NCBI GenBank assembly: GCA_040772505.1 | Contig: JAXGYA010000001.1 | Location: 620,001 to 684,000, forward strand | From: Mariniphaga sp040772505 | Lineage (GTDB): Bacteria > Bacteroidota > Bacteroidia > Bacteroidales > Prolixibacteraceae | Length of the DNA: 64,000 nucleotides | Direction of reading: 5' to 3' | In this document: piece by piece, positions 16,117 through 25,074 of the stretch | Numbering within the stretch: position 1 is the first letter of the stretch | Layout: each line of letters begins with the position of its first letter | Notes under the pieces: model-generated | Database searches by the model: none | Told to the model about the DNA's origin: nothing | Seen by the model: the letters and a program-made list of their open reading frames with translations, nothing else | Translations under genes and position numbers: made by a program

Positions 16117-16851
16117 TTAAGTCATGTTCCGGGACTTTTTGATGTTATTAAAGGCGCTGTGTACTTTCTGGAATTTATCCTTTGCCACTTCCTGAAACTC
16201 TTCGCCTAAGTGGCTCACCTTGTCGGGATGGTATTTCATTGCCATGCGGCGGTAGGCTTTTTTCACCTCTTCGTCTGTTGCATCGGAGCTGATTTCCAGT
16301 ATTTTGTAGTCGGCATCGGCAACCCGGATAAACATTGCCTGAATGGAGATGAAATCGTTTTCTGAAATCCCCATTTCGTTGGAGATGCGTTCAATCAGGC
16401 GCCGCTCATTTTCCTCAATTATGCCATCGGCATTGGCAATGCCAAAGAGAAAATGGAGCAACTGCAAGCGCGCCGAGTAATTCATATTTTGCCTGATCTG
16501 TCGGCTCACCTCATTCACCGGAATTGCTTGCTTTAATATATCTCGCAGCAGCTTTACCGCTTCGCCTGCCGTCTCCTCCCCAAAGTTATGAACCATGAAT
16601 TTTTTCACATAGTCCAGCTCCGACTTCATTACTTTCCCATCAGCCCTCATCACTGCGGCAACCAATACGAGTAAACTCATCATGAATCCACCCGCAGTTG
16701 TTATGCCTGAATAGCCGGTAGTTTTTCCGGGTTTTATGCCGGTTGAGCTCCTGTCAATCAGAGAGCCCAAAACAAAACCTAAAATGGCGCCAATCGGCCC
16801 GCCGATTGCCCACCCTAAACCGCCTCCAATCCATTTACCAAATTGTCCCAT
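16117..16851 (-). CDS. TerB/DnaJ-domain (DjlA-like) co-chaperone
   Basis: A 244-residue protein. The first ~35 residues are a glycine-rich hydrophobic segment (GGGLGWAIGGPIGAILGFVL) that probably inserts in the membrane. Residues ~55-165 form a TerB-like helical domain. The C-terminal ~65 residues are a J domain with the HPD motif (AMKYHPDKV) that stimulates DnaK. This is the DjlA layout. The gene ends two bases from hydC on the other strand and its start overlaps the end of coaE by 17 bases, so it shares a transcript with coaE and the YbbR gene. Confidence 0.87.
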   Translation of the reverse strand: MGQFGKWIGGGLGWAIGGPIGAILGFVLGSLIDRSSTGIKPGKTTGYSGITTAGGFMMSLLVLVAAVMRADGKVMKSELDYVKKFMVHNFGEETAGEAVKLLRDILKQAIPVNEVSRQIRQNMNYSARLQLLHFLFGIANADGIIEENERRLIERISNEMGISENDFISIQAMFIRVADADYKILEISSDATDEEVKKAYRRMAMKYHPDKVSHLGEEFQEVAKDKFQKVHSAFNNIKKSRNMT

Positions 16852-17437
16852 TTTTCCTTAAATTTTTGTCAATGCTGATAATCTCCGGTAAAATCAGATT
16901 TTTATTGTCATTTAGCAAAACCCTGTCGGCAAGCTTTGCCTTTTTCTCTTCGCTCCACTGTTTTTCCATACGCCGGAGTACCATTTGCCGGCTAACGCCG
17001 TCACGCTTTACAACCCTTGCAATGCGCTGCTCTTTGTCAGCTGTTACAAGTATAGTAAAATCCATCATTTTATAAAATCCGCTTTCAAACAAAATAGCTG
17101 CTTCGTGAATTACATAGGGTTTATTCTTGTGCTCTTCCAGCCATTTCTGATATTCTCTGCGCACAGCAGGGTGCACTAAACGGTTCACTTTTTCCAATAG
17201 ATTGTCGTCATTGAATATTAGGGATGCAAGTTTTTTCCGGAATAGATAGCCTTCGGTATTGTAAATTGATTCTCCGAACAGCTGAATGAGTTCGCTCCTG
17301 ATTTCAGCGTCTGTGTCATACAGTATTTTTGCAGCGTCATCGGCTTCAAAAACCGGTGCACCCAAAAGCCTGAAAACTTTGCAGACGGTTGTTTTTCCGC
17401 TGCCAATGCCTCCTGTTATTCCGATGGTTACAGCCAT
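16835..17437 (-). CDS. coaE: Dephospho-CoA kinase
   Basis: A 200-residue P-loop kinase that makes CoA from dephospho-CoA and ATP, the last step of CoA synthesis. The Walker A motif GITGGIGSGKTT begins at residue 6, the substrate/lid segment DDAAK at ~37, VHPAVRREY at ~87, and the LID arginines RRMEKQWSEEKK at ~157. Length is normal. It overlaps the TerB-DnaJ gene downstream and follows the YbbR gene by 11 bases. CoaBC, earlier in the same pathway, is encoded about 5 kb away and is frameshifted. Confidence 0.95.
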   Translation of the reverse strand: MAVTIGITGGIGSGKTTVCKVFRLLGAPVFEADDAAKILYDTDAEIRSELIQLFGESIYNTEGYLFRKKLASLIFNDDNLLEKVNRLVHPAVRREYQKWLEEHKNKPYVIHEAAILFESGFYKMMDFTILVTADKEQRIARVVKRDGVSRQMVLRRMEKQWSEEKKAKLADRVLLNDNKNLILPEIISIDKNLRKNGTIW

Positions 17438-17448
17438 TATTCTGTTTT

Positions 17449-18441
17449 TCAGTTCTCGGTTTCAACCAAATATTCAACTGAAGCCGGCGAAACCCTAACG
17501 GAGTGGATAAACGGGTTTATCGACTCAATCACCACATCAAGAGTGCTGCTTCCCGAAAGTGACTCATTATAGTCAACGGTTGCCGAAAAATCAGAAGATG
17601 TAACATTTTCGTATTCGCTGAAAGCCACCAGAAATGAAACGGAAACATGTGAAGGAAACAGCTTTAATTCAATATTTTCAGGATAATTAACAATTCCGAT
17701 AGGCACAGAAACTTCTTTTTCGGTAAATTCCTCCACAGGGAATGTGAGTGTGATTTTCTCTTCGGAGAGAGTAGTATTCTCCGGATGGACAACAGCGATT
17801 GCCTTTTCTGTTTTGGAATCCAGGTTGGTAAAAGCCTGAAACTTTGTTTTCAGGTAAAGAATGGTATCTATGATATGAGCAGGTCCGGTGATTTTTAGGC
17901 TTTCGGGTTCTGCAGTGACTTCTCCGTTCAGGTAGTGCTGAGCTTTGAATTCCATTTTAATATCCGGAATAACAGGGACTTTTTTGGATTTCAGATTGTC
18001 AAAAGTTAAGGTTATGGATTGAGGTGAGATTTCGTCAATGTTAATTTCCTTGCTGATTTGGGCACTCATTTTTTTGATTAACGCATTTGATGAAATCTCC
18101 ATTTTTGGTAACAACTCTCCGCTGCTCCTGCTGAGTTCGGACAAATCAACAACAAGTGGCGATAATGAAAAAGTGAGTTTGTGGCGCAATAGGGTAAATC
18201 CGTGTGCATGCACTTTCAGGTCAAATTTTGACGGGGGAGTGTTTGCAAGAAACAGCTCCTTCGGTGGATTTACGTACTTGACCGGATAACTAAGCGTGGC
18301 TGAATAGTCCTTCCCCAAAGCGTTTAGAAACCACAGTGCAACTGCAATTAGCAGGCATATAAAAAAAACAATAACTCTTCGGTCTTCTTTTAACTTTCCT
18401 GGACTGAAATATTTTAAAATCGCTGAAATTTTTCGGTTCAT
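17449..18441 (-). CDS. YbbR-domain membrane-anchored protein
   Basis: A 330-residue protein with one N-terminal membrane helix (residues ~23-42, VFFICLLIAVALWFLNAL) and the rest on the outside. The extracytoplasmic part shows YbbR-like beta-sandwich repeats with the PVKYVNPPKE and VPVIPDIKM patterns. In Firmicutes the relative CdaR regulates a diadenylate cyclase; in Bacteroidetes YbbR proteins are commonly encoded beside coaE, as here, and their role is not settled. First gene of the YbbR-coaE-TerB/DnaJ run. Confidence 0.85.
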   Translation of the reverse strand: MNRKISAILKYFSPGKLKEDRRVIVFFICLLIAVALWFLNALGKDYSATLSYPVKYVNPPKELFLANTPPSKFDLKVHAHGFTLLRHKLTFSLSPLVVDLSELSRSSGELLPKMEISSNALIKKMSAQISKEINIDEISPQSITLTFDNLKSKKVPVIPDIKMEFKAQHYLNGEVTAEPESLKITGPAHIIDTILYLKTKFQAFTNLDSKTEKAIAVVHPENTTLSEEKITLTFPVEEFTEKEVSVPIGIVNYPENIELKLFPSHVSVSFLVAFSEYENVTSSDFSATVDYNESLSGSSTLDVVIESINPFIHSVRVSPASVEYLVETEN

Positions 18442-18571
18442 GGATTAAAATTAAATAGTTTCAAAGATAATCACACTGAACTTGAAAAACTAATGTAATT
18501 TCAACTCAATCCGTTCACTTTGGTGAAAAGAGAATAAAAGAGAAATCGTAGAATGACAACTTTTAAAAAGT

Positions 18572-18997
18572 TTATTCACCCTTTTTCCGGAACAGCAGAT
18601 AATCTAAGGAAAATTTTCCGGCACCTGTGAAAACCAGTGCTATAAATGCGAAAAGGTAGAAGAAGCGGGGTTCAAGGATAACGAATCCGTCTCCAACCAT
18701 AAAGGCATGAAAAATGAAAATAACGATAAAATTCATGGTCAAAACCAGTGCGGAAAGTCGGGTAAACAACCCTAAAAGCAGCAGAATTGAGCAAATACCT
18801 TCGGCAAATGTAGCGAGGTAAAAAGAGAGTTTTGGCCCGATGCCGATTGGATCCATAAATTGGATTTCCTGACCACTGAAAATAACACTTAATTTATCGA
18901 AACCGTGCCCGTAAATCAGAACAATCGCAAAGACCAAACGGAGGATAAGTAATCCGATGTCGTTGCCATTTTTGCATTTTTTGGTAAAAAAGTTCAT
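18572..18997 (-). CDS. DoxX family membrane protein
   Basis: A 141-residue integral membrane protein with four predicted helices (residues ~13-30, ~55-78, ~83-101 and ~108-127). The first helix region (GLLILRLVFAIVLIYGHGFDKL) and the EGICSILLLLGLFTRLSAL stretch match DoxX/SURF4-like proteins. Members have been linked to quinone or thiol redox reactions, but the role of this one is unknown. It stands alone between the YbbR operon and an accessory gene. Confidence 0.85.
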   Translation of the reverse strand: MNFFTKKCKNGNDIGLLILRLVFAIVLIYGHGFDKLSVIFSGQEIQFMDPIGIGPKLSFYLATFAEGICSILLLLGLFTRLSALVLTMNFIVIFIFHAFMVGDGFVILEPRFFYLFAFIALVFTGAGKFSLDYLLFRKKGE

Positions 18998-19135
18998 AAT
19001 ATAGCTTTTTTTAAGATTACATTATTTACTATAACCGAAAACCGGCTAAAATGTTTTGAGTGAAGAGATTTAAATGTCAGTCAGCAAGTTGGCGACTTTC
19101 AACTTTGAACAGATGCTTTACCTAAATTAAAATCA

Positions 19136-19143
19136 TAACTTTG
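19136..19143 (+). promoter_or_regulatory. -7 promoter element for the HARE-HTH-like gene
   Basis: TAACTTTG matches TAnnTTTG and lies 25 bases before the ATG at 19169. No TTTG is seen at the ideal distance upstream; one TTTG is 28 bases away. Confidence 0.4.
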
Positions 19144-19168
19144 AAACGATATTTAAAAAACAGCATAA

Positions 19169-19879
19169 ATGAAGCAATATGAACAAGTGATACAGGTAAT
19201 GAGAGAAAACGGTGGTTTTGCCACTCTTGGTTTTTTGAATCCTACGTTAGATGTATCAAAATGGAAAACAAAAACACCCTTTGCTTCAATAAGAAGGATA
19301 GTTCAGGATGAACGTTTTTTCTTTAAAATAAAACCTGGTCTATGGGCATTAAAGGAATACCATTCAAAAATTTTGAATGAATTCGATTTGCAAAAATCTC
19401 CTGAAAAAGAAGAGAATTTTTCGCATTCATATTTTCAAGGATTATTACTTGAAATTGGCAATCTCAAAGGATATAATACTTATGTTTCACCCCAGGATAA
19501 AAACAAAATGTTTTTAAATAAAAAACTGGGGTCAATTTCAACCATAGACAGAATCTTTAATTTTAGTTATAAGGAAATTGTACAACGTGCGAGAACAGTT
19601 GATGTTATATGGTTCAATGAAAGAAATTTACCTAATTCATTATTTGAAGTGGAATACTCAGCAAACATGTTTAACTCACTTATTAAATTTAATGATTTAA
19701 GAGATTTTTATTCAAACTTTTATATCCTGAGTGCAATTGAGCGGAAGAGAGAATTTGAACAAAAAATTTCAAATTCTGCATTTAAAGAAATTAAAAGCAG
19801 AGTCAAATTTGTTGACTATGAGTTTATTTCTGCATATCATTCAAAGAGTTTTGAGTTGGAGAAAATTGGGAAGTTGTAA
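19169..19879 (+). CDS. Orphan protein with HARE-HTH-like N-terminus and PD-(D/E)xK-like C-terminus
   Basis: A 236-residue cytoplasmic protein. Residues ~1-65 (YEQVIQVMRENGGFATLGFL ... FFKIKPGLWAL) resemble the winged-helix HARE-HTH domain often fused to restriction enzymes. Residues ~95-190 contain TVDVIWFNERNLPNSLFEVE, an Asp on one strand and an E-x-E on the next, and then SLIKFNDLRDFY. This is the pattern of a PD-(D/E)xK nuclease core. The codons look more AT-rich than neighbouring core genes, suggesting transfer. No methylase or second subunit is adjacent, so it is an orphan, not a recognisable restriction system. Both domain assignments are by eye. Confidence 0.6.
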   Translation: MKQYEQVIQVMRENGGFATLGFLNPTLDVSKWKTKTPFASIRRIVQDERFFFKIKPGLWALKEYHSKILNEFDLQKSPEKEENFSHSYFQGLLLEIGNLKGYNTYVSPQDKNKMFLNKKLGSISTIDRIFNFSYKEIVQRARTVDVIWFNERNLPNSLFEVEYSANMFNSLIKFNDLRDFYSNFYILSAIERKREFEQKISNSAFKEIKSRVKFVDYEFISAYHSKSFELEKIGKL

Positions 19880-20011
19880 TTACAAAAAAGTAAATTGTGG
19901 AAACATTTTAAATTGCAGAATATATATGACTAACCTCCGGATAATTTTAACGTTGAAACAATGTAACTAATAAATTTGGAAGGTTAAAACCCCGGACTGC
20001 AACCCTTTTTC

Positions 20012-21664
20012 CTACTTCAGCAACTCCTTTGCGGTTTTGATTGTGATATCGGTGAGGCTGTCGCCGCCAACCATTTTTGCCAGTTCCTCAATCCGCTCGT
20101 TTTCGTCCAGTTTTCTGACAGAGGTGTAGGTTTTCCCCTCCTCTTCATACTTGTAAACAAGAAAATGAGCATCCCCCTTTGCCGCAATTTGCGGCAGGTG
20201 TGTGATGTTAATTATTTGAGTTGAGGAGGAGAACACTTTCAGGATATTGCCCATTTTAAGGGCTATTTCACCGGAAACCCCGGAGTCAATTTCATCAAAA
20301 ATCACGGTTGGCAGGGCTTTGGAAGTGCGCAGCAAGTTTTTGACGGCAAGCATCAGCCGCGACATCTCCCCGCCGGAGGCGATTTTGGAGATCTCTGCCG
20401 GTGCAACATCCACATTGGCGCTAAACAGAAAAGAAACTGCATCCTTTCCTCCGGGAGTATATTCGGGCAGCGTTTCATGTATCACTTCAAATTTTGATTT
20501 GGGCATGCCAAGCTGACTCAAATCTTCAAGTACTGCCTTTTCAATCTGCACAAATGACTTCCGGCGCCGTGAGCGCAGCTCCATTGCCTTAGCCTCCAGT
20601 TTTTCCAAATGGTTTTTAAGAGCAGTTTTGATTTGTTTGATTTCATCCTCGTAGCCTGTAACCTGATTGATTTTCTCCCCAAAGTTTTTGCTGAGTTCAA
20701 TAAGCTCAGTTACCGATGAAACATGGTGTTTCTGCTGCAGGCTGTAAATCAGATTCAGCCGGTCGTTAACCATTTCAACCCGAACCGGGTCGTGCTGAAT
20801 ATTTTCGCCCAGGCGTGCAGATTCATCCATAATATCTTTCAGCTCCAGCAGGCAACTTTGCAGGCGCTTTGCCAACTCCGGGGCTTCAGGAAGAAAATGC
20901 TGAATGTTCAGCATCTGTTTGTGGCTTTCATTCAGATTTCGGATAACTGAAAACCCTTCATTGTCCATGAGCTGCTCAACTTCTGAAAGGCTGCTTTTAA
21001 TCTCTTCGGTGTGCCGGAGCATCTCCAGTTCCGCTTCCAGCTCGTTCTGCTCATTCTCCTGCAAATTTGCCTCCTCCAGCTGATTGAACTGAAATTGCCA
21101 GTAATCCAGGTCGTTGCGCTCTTTCTCACTTTTTTCTATAAGCTCTTTCAGCTTTTTGCTCAGATGAATATATTCACGATAGAGCTCGTGATAGTCCGAA
21201 AGCAGGATTTCTGTTCCGGCAACCGTATCCACAAGATTTAGCTGAAATTGCTGGTTGCCTAATTCGAGATTTTGGTGCTGCGAATGAATGTCAATGAGCT
21301 GCAAACCCAGATTGCGCATAGTTTTCAGATTGACGGGGGTGTCGTTAATAAATGCGCGCGATTTTCCCAAAGGCGTGATTTCGCGCCTCAGAATGGTTTG
21401 CGTGTCATAATCCAGATCGTTTTCTTTGAAGAAGGTTTCCAGTGAATAACCTGCCACATTGAAAGTGCCCTCCACAATGCACTTTTCATTTTTATTTTTC
21501 AAAACGGACAAGTCCGCCCGGTTTCCGGTTATCAACCCCAATGCACCTAAAATAATGGACTTGCCTGCTCCGGTTTCACCGGTAACTGAATTTAAACCGG
21601 AATTAAATTCCACTTCAAGTTCATTTATCAGTGCATAATTGGAAACAGCAAGTTTGGTTAACAT
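20012..21664 (-). CDS. recN: DNA repair protein RecN
   Basis: A 550-residue SMC-like ATPase used in double-strand break repair. Walker A is GETGAGKSII near residue 31; the ABC signature is KIASGGEMSRLML near 428 and Walker B is TVIFDEIDSGVSG near 454. The middle (~150-360) is coiled coil. Length is normal and both ATPase halves look intact. It is the last gene of the minus-strand run bamD-rpoZ-coaBC-DUF4835-recN, a gene order common in Bacteroidetes. Confidence 0.96.
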   Translation of the reverse strand: MLTKLAVSNYALINELEVEFNSGLNSVTGETGAGKSIILGALGLITGNRADLSVLKNKNEKCIVEGTFNVAGYSLETFFKENDLDYDTQTILRREITPLGKSRAFINDTPVNLKTMRNLGLQLIDIHSQHQNLELGNQQFQLNLVDTVAGTEILLSDYHELYREYIHLSKKLKELIEKSEKERNDLDYWQFQFNQLEEANLQENEQNELEAELEMLRHTEEIKSSLSEVEQLMDNEGFSVIRNLNESHKQMLNIQHFLPEAPELAKRLQSCLLELKDIMDESARLGENIQHDPVRVEMVNDRLNLIYSLQQKHHVSSVTELIELSKNFGEKINQVTGYEDEIKQIKTALKNHLEKLEAKAMELRSRRRKSFVQIEKAVLEDLSQLGMPKSKFEVIHETLPEYTPGGKDAVSFLFSANVDVAPAEISKIASGGEMSRLMLAVKNLLRTSKALPTVIFDEIDSGVSGEIALKMGNILKVFSSSTQIINITHLPQIAAKGDAHFLVYKYEEEGKTYTSVRKLDENERIEELAKMVGGDSLTDITIKTAKELLK

Positions 21665-21676
21665 AGATAGTGCAAG

Positions 21677-22582
21677 TTACATGTCCTGGTTGTCTGAAAT
21701 TTTTTTGTATTTACTGCCGTTGGAAGGGTCCACTTCATTCAGGATGGCAAGCACACGGTTTCGTTCATCGGGAAATGATTTCGAAAAAACATTCACCAAC
21801 TCGTCTGCTTTTGCATCAAAAAACATTTGAAGAATATAAACAGAGGGACGCCTGCGAAATACTTTCTGAATATCGCGCAGCGATTCTGCAATGTTTGCCC
21901 TTCCCTCCTCGGTCTTTTGCACCAGCAAATCAAGTCCCTGCCGGTGATAGGTGTACATGCATTTTCTGTAGTCAGAATAGGATTTATTCAGTATGTTTTC
22001 TGTGAGCCAGTAGCGGTTTCGCTCGCTTTCAAAAGCCTTCCACCCTTTTTCGCGTGCATTTTGCGAATTGTTAACGATAGCCTGTGCTTTTTCAAAAAAT
22101 GGTGTTCCTCCCTCCAAAGAAAAGGTGTCGTAGTCAAATCCCAGAATCACATAGGCATAAAAGGCAAGCACACTGGTAAGGTTGCTTTTGTTGAATGATT
22201 CATTGAACTCCAATGGCTCAAATTCCGCATATCTGCACTGAAAGTCGTTATCCTTGATATTCAGTATGGTGGTTTCGTAGCTTGAGCCGAAAACAGGTCG
22301 CGTGAGCTGCACCTGTATGGAGCCCTTAAACTCGTCGGTTGAAATCTGCTCGTCGAGGCGGATAAGGATATTGCACCTTATTTTTTCATCGTAGGTGTAA
22401 ACATGTTCTGTCCATTTCCGGTTATTCATAAATTCATAAATATCGGCTTGCATGGTTCTGAACAACTGCCGGTTTGCCCCCTGAATCTGTTGAGCCGTAA
22501 CGGTAACGTTGCAGCGCAGCTCCTGAGAGTGCAGTGTTGATGCCGTGAGAAAGGCAAATAGGAAAAAAAATATTCGTTTCAT
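21677..22582 (-). CDS. DUF4835 family periplasmic protein
   Basis: A 301-residue exported protein with a signal peptide (residues 1-19, ending near TLHSQ-EL). The mature part begins ELRCNVTVTAQQIQGANRQL, typical of DUF4835, and includes GFDYDTFSLEGGTPFFEKAQ near residue 160. Some annotations call this family PorD and associate it with the type IX secretion system; I treat that as a family label. It lies 12 bases upstream of recN and 52 bases after the coaB half. Confidence 0.88.
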   Translation of the reverse strand: MKRIFFFLFAFLTASTLHSQELRCNVTVTAQQIQGANRQLFRTMQADIYEFMNNRKWTEHVYTYDEKIRCNILIRLDEQISTDEFKGSIQVQLTRPVFGSSYETTILNIKDNDFQCRYAEFEPLEFNESFNKSNLTSVLAFYAYVILGFDYDTFSLEGGTPFFEKAQAIVNNSQNAREKGWKAFESERNRYWLTENILNKSYSDYRKCMYTYHRQGLDLLVQKTEEGRANIAESLRDIQKVFRRRPSVYILQMFFDAKADELVNVFSKSFPDERNRVLAILNEVDPSNGSKYKKISDNQDM

Positions 22583-22633
22583 AGATAGAATCTATTTCAG
22601 GTAAAAATATAAAATTTTTAAATAATGCAGCAT

Positions 22634-23284
22634 TTATTCGGGCAGAATGGAAATTATCATTTCCACGATATCTGCAGCTACCTCTTTTTTAGACTTTAAC
22701 TCAAAAGGAGTTATTTTATTGCTTTTGCTGATGATGGTTATTTTGTTTGTGTCTGTGCCAAAGCCTGCTCCTTCGTCTTTCAGTGAATTTAAAACGATAA
22801 AATCAAAATTTTTATTTTTGAGTTTTTTTTGTGCATTGGGAAGTTCATCGTGAGTTTCGAGAGCAAATCCCACCAATATCTGGTTCTCTTTTTTTATTTT
22901 CCCCAAAGCGTGAGCTATATCTTTTGTTGGTTTTAGCTCAATTGTCAGGTTTTCGCCTTTGCGTTTTGTTTTCTGCGTCCCGGGCTTTGACGGTGTAAAG
23001 TCTGCAACTGCTGCTGCCATAACTGCACCGTTGCAATCGGGAAAGTGAGTCAGACAGGCGCGGTACATCTCTTCTGCCGATTCTGTGTGAATGACCTGAA
23101 TTCCCTCTTCGCGGGCTGAAACAGAAACCGGCCCTGAAACAAGCAGAACTTTTGCACCTTGCCGGGCTAACTCTTCAGCAATGGCGTAGCCCATTTTCCC
23201 GGAAGAGTAATTTCCGATAAAGCGCACTGGGTCAATTTTTTCGTAGGTGGGACCTGCGGAAATCAGAAAGGATTTATTCAGTAG
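22634..23284 (-). CDS. coaB: CoaBC, phosphopantothenate-cysteine ligase half (out of frame with CoaC half)
   Basis: This is the C-terminal half of the usual two-domain CoaBC. It begins in a frame that opens only around the A10 run and reads LLNKSFLISAGPTYEKIDPV, then RFIGNYSSGKMGYAIAEEL, the nucleotide-binding start of CoaB. It continues through AAVADFTP and the Lys-rich loop to the stop at 22634. The first possible start, GTG at 23227, falls inside the conserved RFIGNYSSGK block, too late for a complete domain. So it must be joined to the CoaC half by one extra A (11 instead of 10) or by slippage. It couples cysteine to 4'-phosphopantothenate. Confidence 0.85.
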   Translation of the reverse strand, partial: LLNKSFLISAGPTYEKIDPVRFIGNYSSGKMGYAIAEELARQGAKVLLVSGPVSVSAREEGIQVIHTESAEEMYRACLTHFPDCNGAVMAAAVADFTPSKPGTQKTKRKGENLTIELKPTKDIAHALGKIKKENQILVGFALETHDELPNAQKKLKNKNFDFIVLNSLKDEGAGFGTDTNKITIISKSNKITPFELKSKKEVAADIVEMIISILPE

Positions 23285-23838
23285 TTTTTTTTTTGGCTGA
23301 AATAATCAACCACTGTTTTCAGAATCATTTCGGGCTCCTGCATTCGTCCTTTCCCTTCAAGACCGCTGGCAAGCTCGCCAACGTCGGGGTCCATGATGGT
23401 GTTTCCGTATTCTTTGAGTATTGAGATGTTGCGTTGTGTAGAAGGATGCACAAACATATCCAGATCCATTGCAGGAGCAATGAAAACCGGACATTTTGCC
23501 GACAGGTAGGTGGCAATCAACATATTGTCGGCAATGCCGTTTGCCATTTTTCCCAGAGTGTTTGCCGAAGCGGGGGCAATGAGCATAATGTCTGCCCACA
23601 GCCCTAAGTCAACGTGGCTGTGCCATGTTCCGTCGGAAGAGCCAAAAAATTCGCTGATGACCGGTTTGCCTGAGAGCGCTGAGAGCGTTACGGGAGTTAT
23701 AAATTCTTTTCCGGCAGGAGTAATTACTATCTGAACTTCTGCACCCTCTTTCACGAGCAGTCTGAGAAGAAAAACAGATTTGTAGGCAGCTATGCTTCCT
23801 GATATTCCAAGTATTATTCTTTTCCCGCGGAGTTTCAT
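23278..23838 (-). CDS. coaC: CoaBC, phosphopantothenoylcysteine decarboxylase half
   Basis: This 186-residue frame holds the flavoprotein decarboxylase domain: GISGSIAAYKS near residue 10, the active-site-type His in DGTWHSHVDLG near 70, APASANTLGKMANGIADN near 88 and PAMDLDMF near 122. It ends SQKKNY just after a run of ten A (minus strand; 23285-23294), whereas intact CoaBC runs straight on into CoaB. The catalytic half itself looks complete. The full gene would span 22634-23838 in one frame if the run held 11 or 8 A. CoaBC is normally essential, so real loss would be surprising. Confidence 0.88.
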   Translation of the reverse strand: MKLRGKRIILGISGSIAAYKSVFLLRLLVKEGAEVQIVITPAGKEFITPVTLSALSGKPVISEFFGSSDGTWHSHVDLGLWADIMLIAPASANTLGKMANGIADNMLIATYLSAKCPVFIAPAMDLDMFVHPSTQRNISILKEYGNTIMDPDVGELASGLEGKGRMQEPEMILKTVVDYFSQKKNY

Positions 23839-23858
23839 GGCTGCTGTATGGATAAAGG

Positions 23859-24185
23859 CTATTTTACTTCACGGGCAGGATTCCGGTGATATATCTGTCC
23901 CTTTTCCAGTTCCTCAAATGCAATTAGGGTAGGTTTTGGAAGCCGCTCATAAAATCTTGAAATCTCTATCTGCTCCCGGTTCTCAAAAATTTCCTCAAGG
24001 TTATCTGTGTATGAGGCAAATTCCTGAAGCTTCTGATCCAGCTCTTCCTTCAGTTCTGAAGCAATCTGGTTAGCCCTTTTGGCTAAAATCATAACCGTTT
24101 CATATTCATTTCCGGTCTCTTTAGACAAAATTTCCAAATCTCTCGGGATTGTTGTCTGAGACGCTTTTGTTTTTTTATAATCCAT
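23859..24185 (-). CDS. rpoZ: RNA polymerase omega subunit, Bacteroidetes type
   Basis: A 108-residue protein. The core reads ETGNEYETVMILAKRANQIA, which is the omega-like helix pair with the conserved ARR/KRANQ segment. The tail has KPTLIAFEELEKGQI, typical of the Bacteroidetes omega family. Residues ~45-75 are an acidic insert common in this phylum. It lies 20 bases before coaC and 6 bases after bamD, in the standard order. Omega helps assemble and stabilise the polymerase beta' subunit. Confidence 0.9.
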   Translation of the reverse strand: MDYKKTKASQTTIPRDLEILSKETGNEYETVMILAKRANQIASELKEELDQKLQEFASYTDNLEEIFENREQIEISRFYERLPKPTLIAFEELEKGQIYHRNPAREVK

Positions 24186-24191
24186 TATATT

Positions 24192-25010
24192 CTAATTGAT
24201 AGTTGTTTCTTGTTTCTCATCGTAATGAAGCAATTGCGCGACGGTGTTGTAAAATTTGTCAACCTCGCGCCTGTACTGGCTTTCCGGATATTCATCAATG
24301 AATGAAAAATATTCGTCCAAAGTGTTTGAGAGCCTTTCTGTTTTTTTGTCCTCCACGCTGTTTATTGCAAGCAGATATTTTGATTTCAGCAACATATACA
24401 TCAGCTCCTCCCTGTATTGGCTTTCGGGATACTCCTTCAGGCTGTTTTCAAGAGAAATTACGGCAGCTTTATAATTTTCGAAATCAAAATATAATCTGGC
24501 ATTGAAATAGGATTTTTGGATAAGTTTTGCCCTTAGTTCATCAATGAGCCGATGTGCTTCGTCCACCCGCTCATTATACGGATAAATGTTGATGTAGAGC
24601 TGCAGCGACTCAATAGCATCGCGGGTAACTGACTGGTCTAACCGTGGTTTTGGTGAAAGCAGGTAGCCACAGTAGCCCACCATAAACTGGGCTTCTTCAG
24701 CATACTGGCTTCCGGGAAACTCTTTCAGTAGCGATTTAAAGTAGTGAGTAGCCATTGCGTAGTCTTTCTGACCCATCATGCTCTTGGCATAATAGTAATA
24801 AATCATGTCTGCACGGCTTGTGCCGCGGTAAATGCTAACCAGCTCCTGAAATAGTGTGCCTGCACGTACGTATTCACCTTCCTCGTAATACTCAACTGCT
24901 TTTTTCAGCTTGTACTCGTAGTCGGTGCTTTTCAGGATTTTATTGTAATCGCCACAAGACGAAGTCAATAAAGCAACCAGTAATCCTATGGTGAAAATTC
25001 TCGATTTCAT
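24192..25010 (-). CDS. bamD: Outer membrane assembly lipoprotein BamD
   Basis: A 272-residue lipoprotein starting at the ATG at 25010 (MKSRIFTIGLLVALLTSSC, lipobox TSSC). A longer frame to 25073 or an ATG at 25016 adds residues that would precede the signal peptide and look non-coding. The mature part is made of TPR-like helices with the BamD pattern: DYNKILKSTDYEYKLKKAVE, FKSLLKEFPGSQYAEEAQFM, and YPYNERVDEAHRLIDELR. BamD works with BamA in inserting beta-barrels. It is the first gene of the operon that continues with rpoZ, coaBC, DUF4835 and recN. A TATTTTTG lies at 25021-25028 on this strand. Confidence 0.92.
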   Translation of the reverse strand: MKSRIFTIGLLVALLTSSCGDYNKILKSTDYEYKLKKAVEYYEEGEYVRAGTLFQELVSIYRGTSRADMIYYYYAKSMMGQKDYAMATHYFKSLLKEFPGSQYAEEAQFMVGYCGYLLSPKPRLDQSVTRDAIESLQLYINIYPYNERVDEAHRLIDELRAKLIQKSYFNARLYFDFENYKAAVISLENSLKEYPESQYREELMYMLLKSKYLLAINSVEDKKTERLSNTLDEYFSFIDEYPESQYRREVDKFYNTVAQLLHYDEKQETTIN

Positions 25011-25074
25011 AAACATTGCGCAAAAATAACCTTTTTTTAATAACCTGTGAATTCGGTTAGGCGAATTTAACACA

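Noticed and set aside
18572..18997. DoxX protein as part of the hydrogenase island
   Set aside because: It is on the opposite strand beyond the coaE operon, with its own intergenic spaces and no functional link.
25011..25073. Longer start for BamD
   Set aside because: The extra residues would precede the lipoprotein signal peptide and overlap a promoter-like region.
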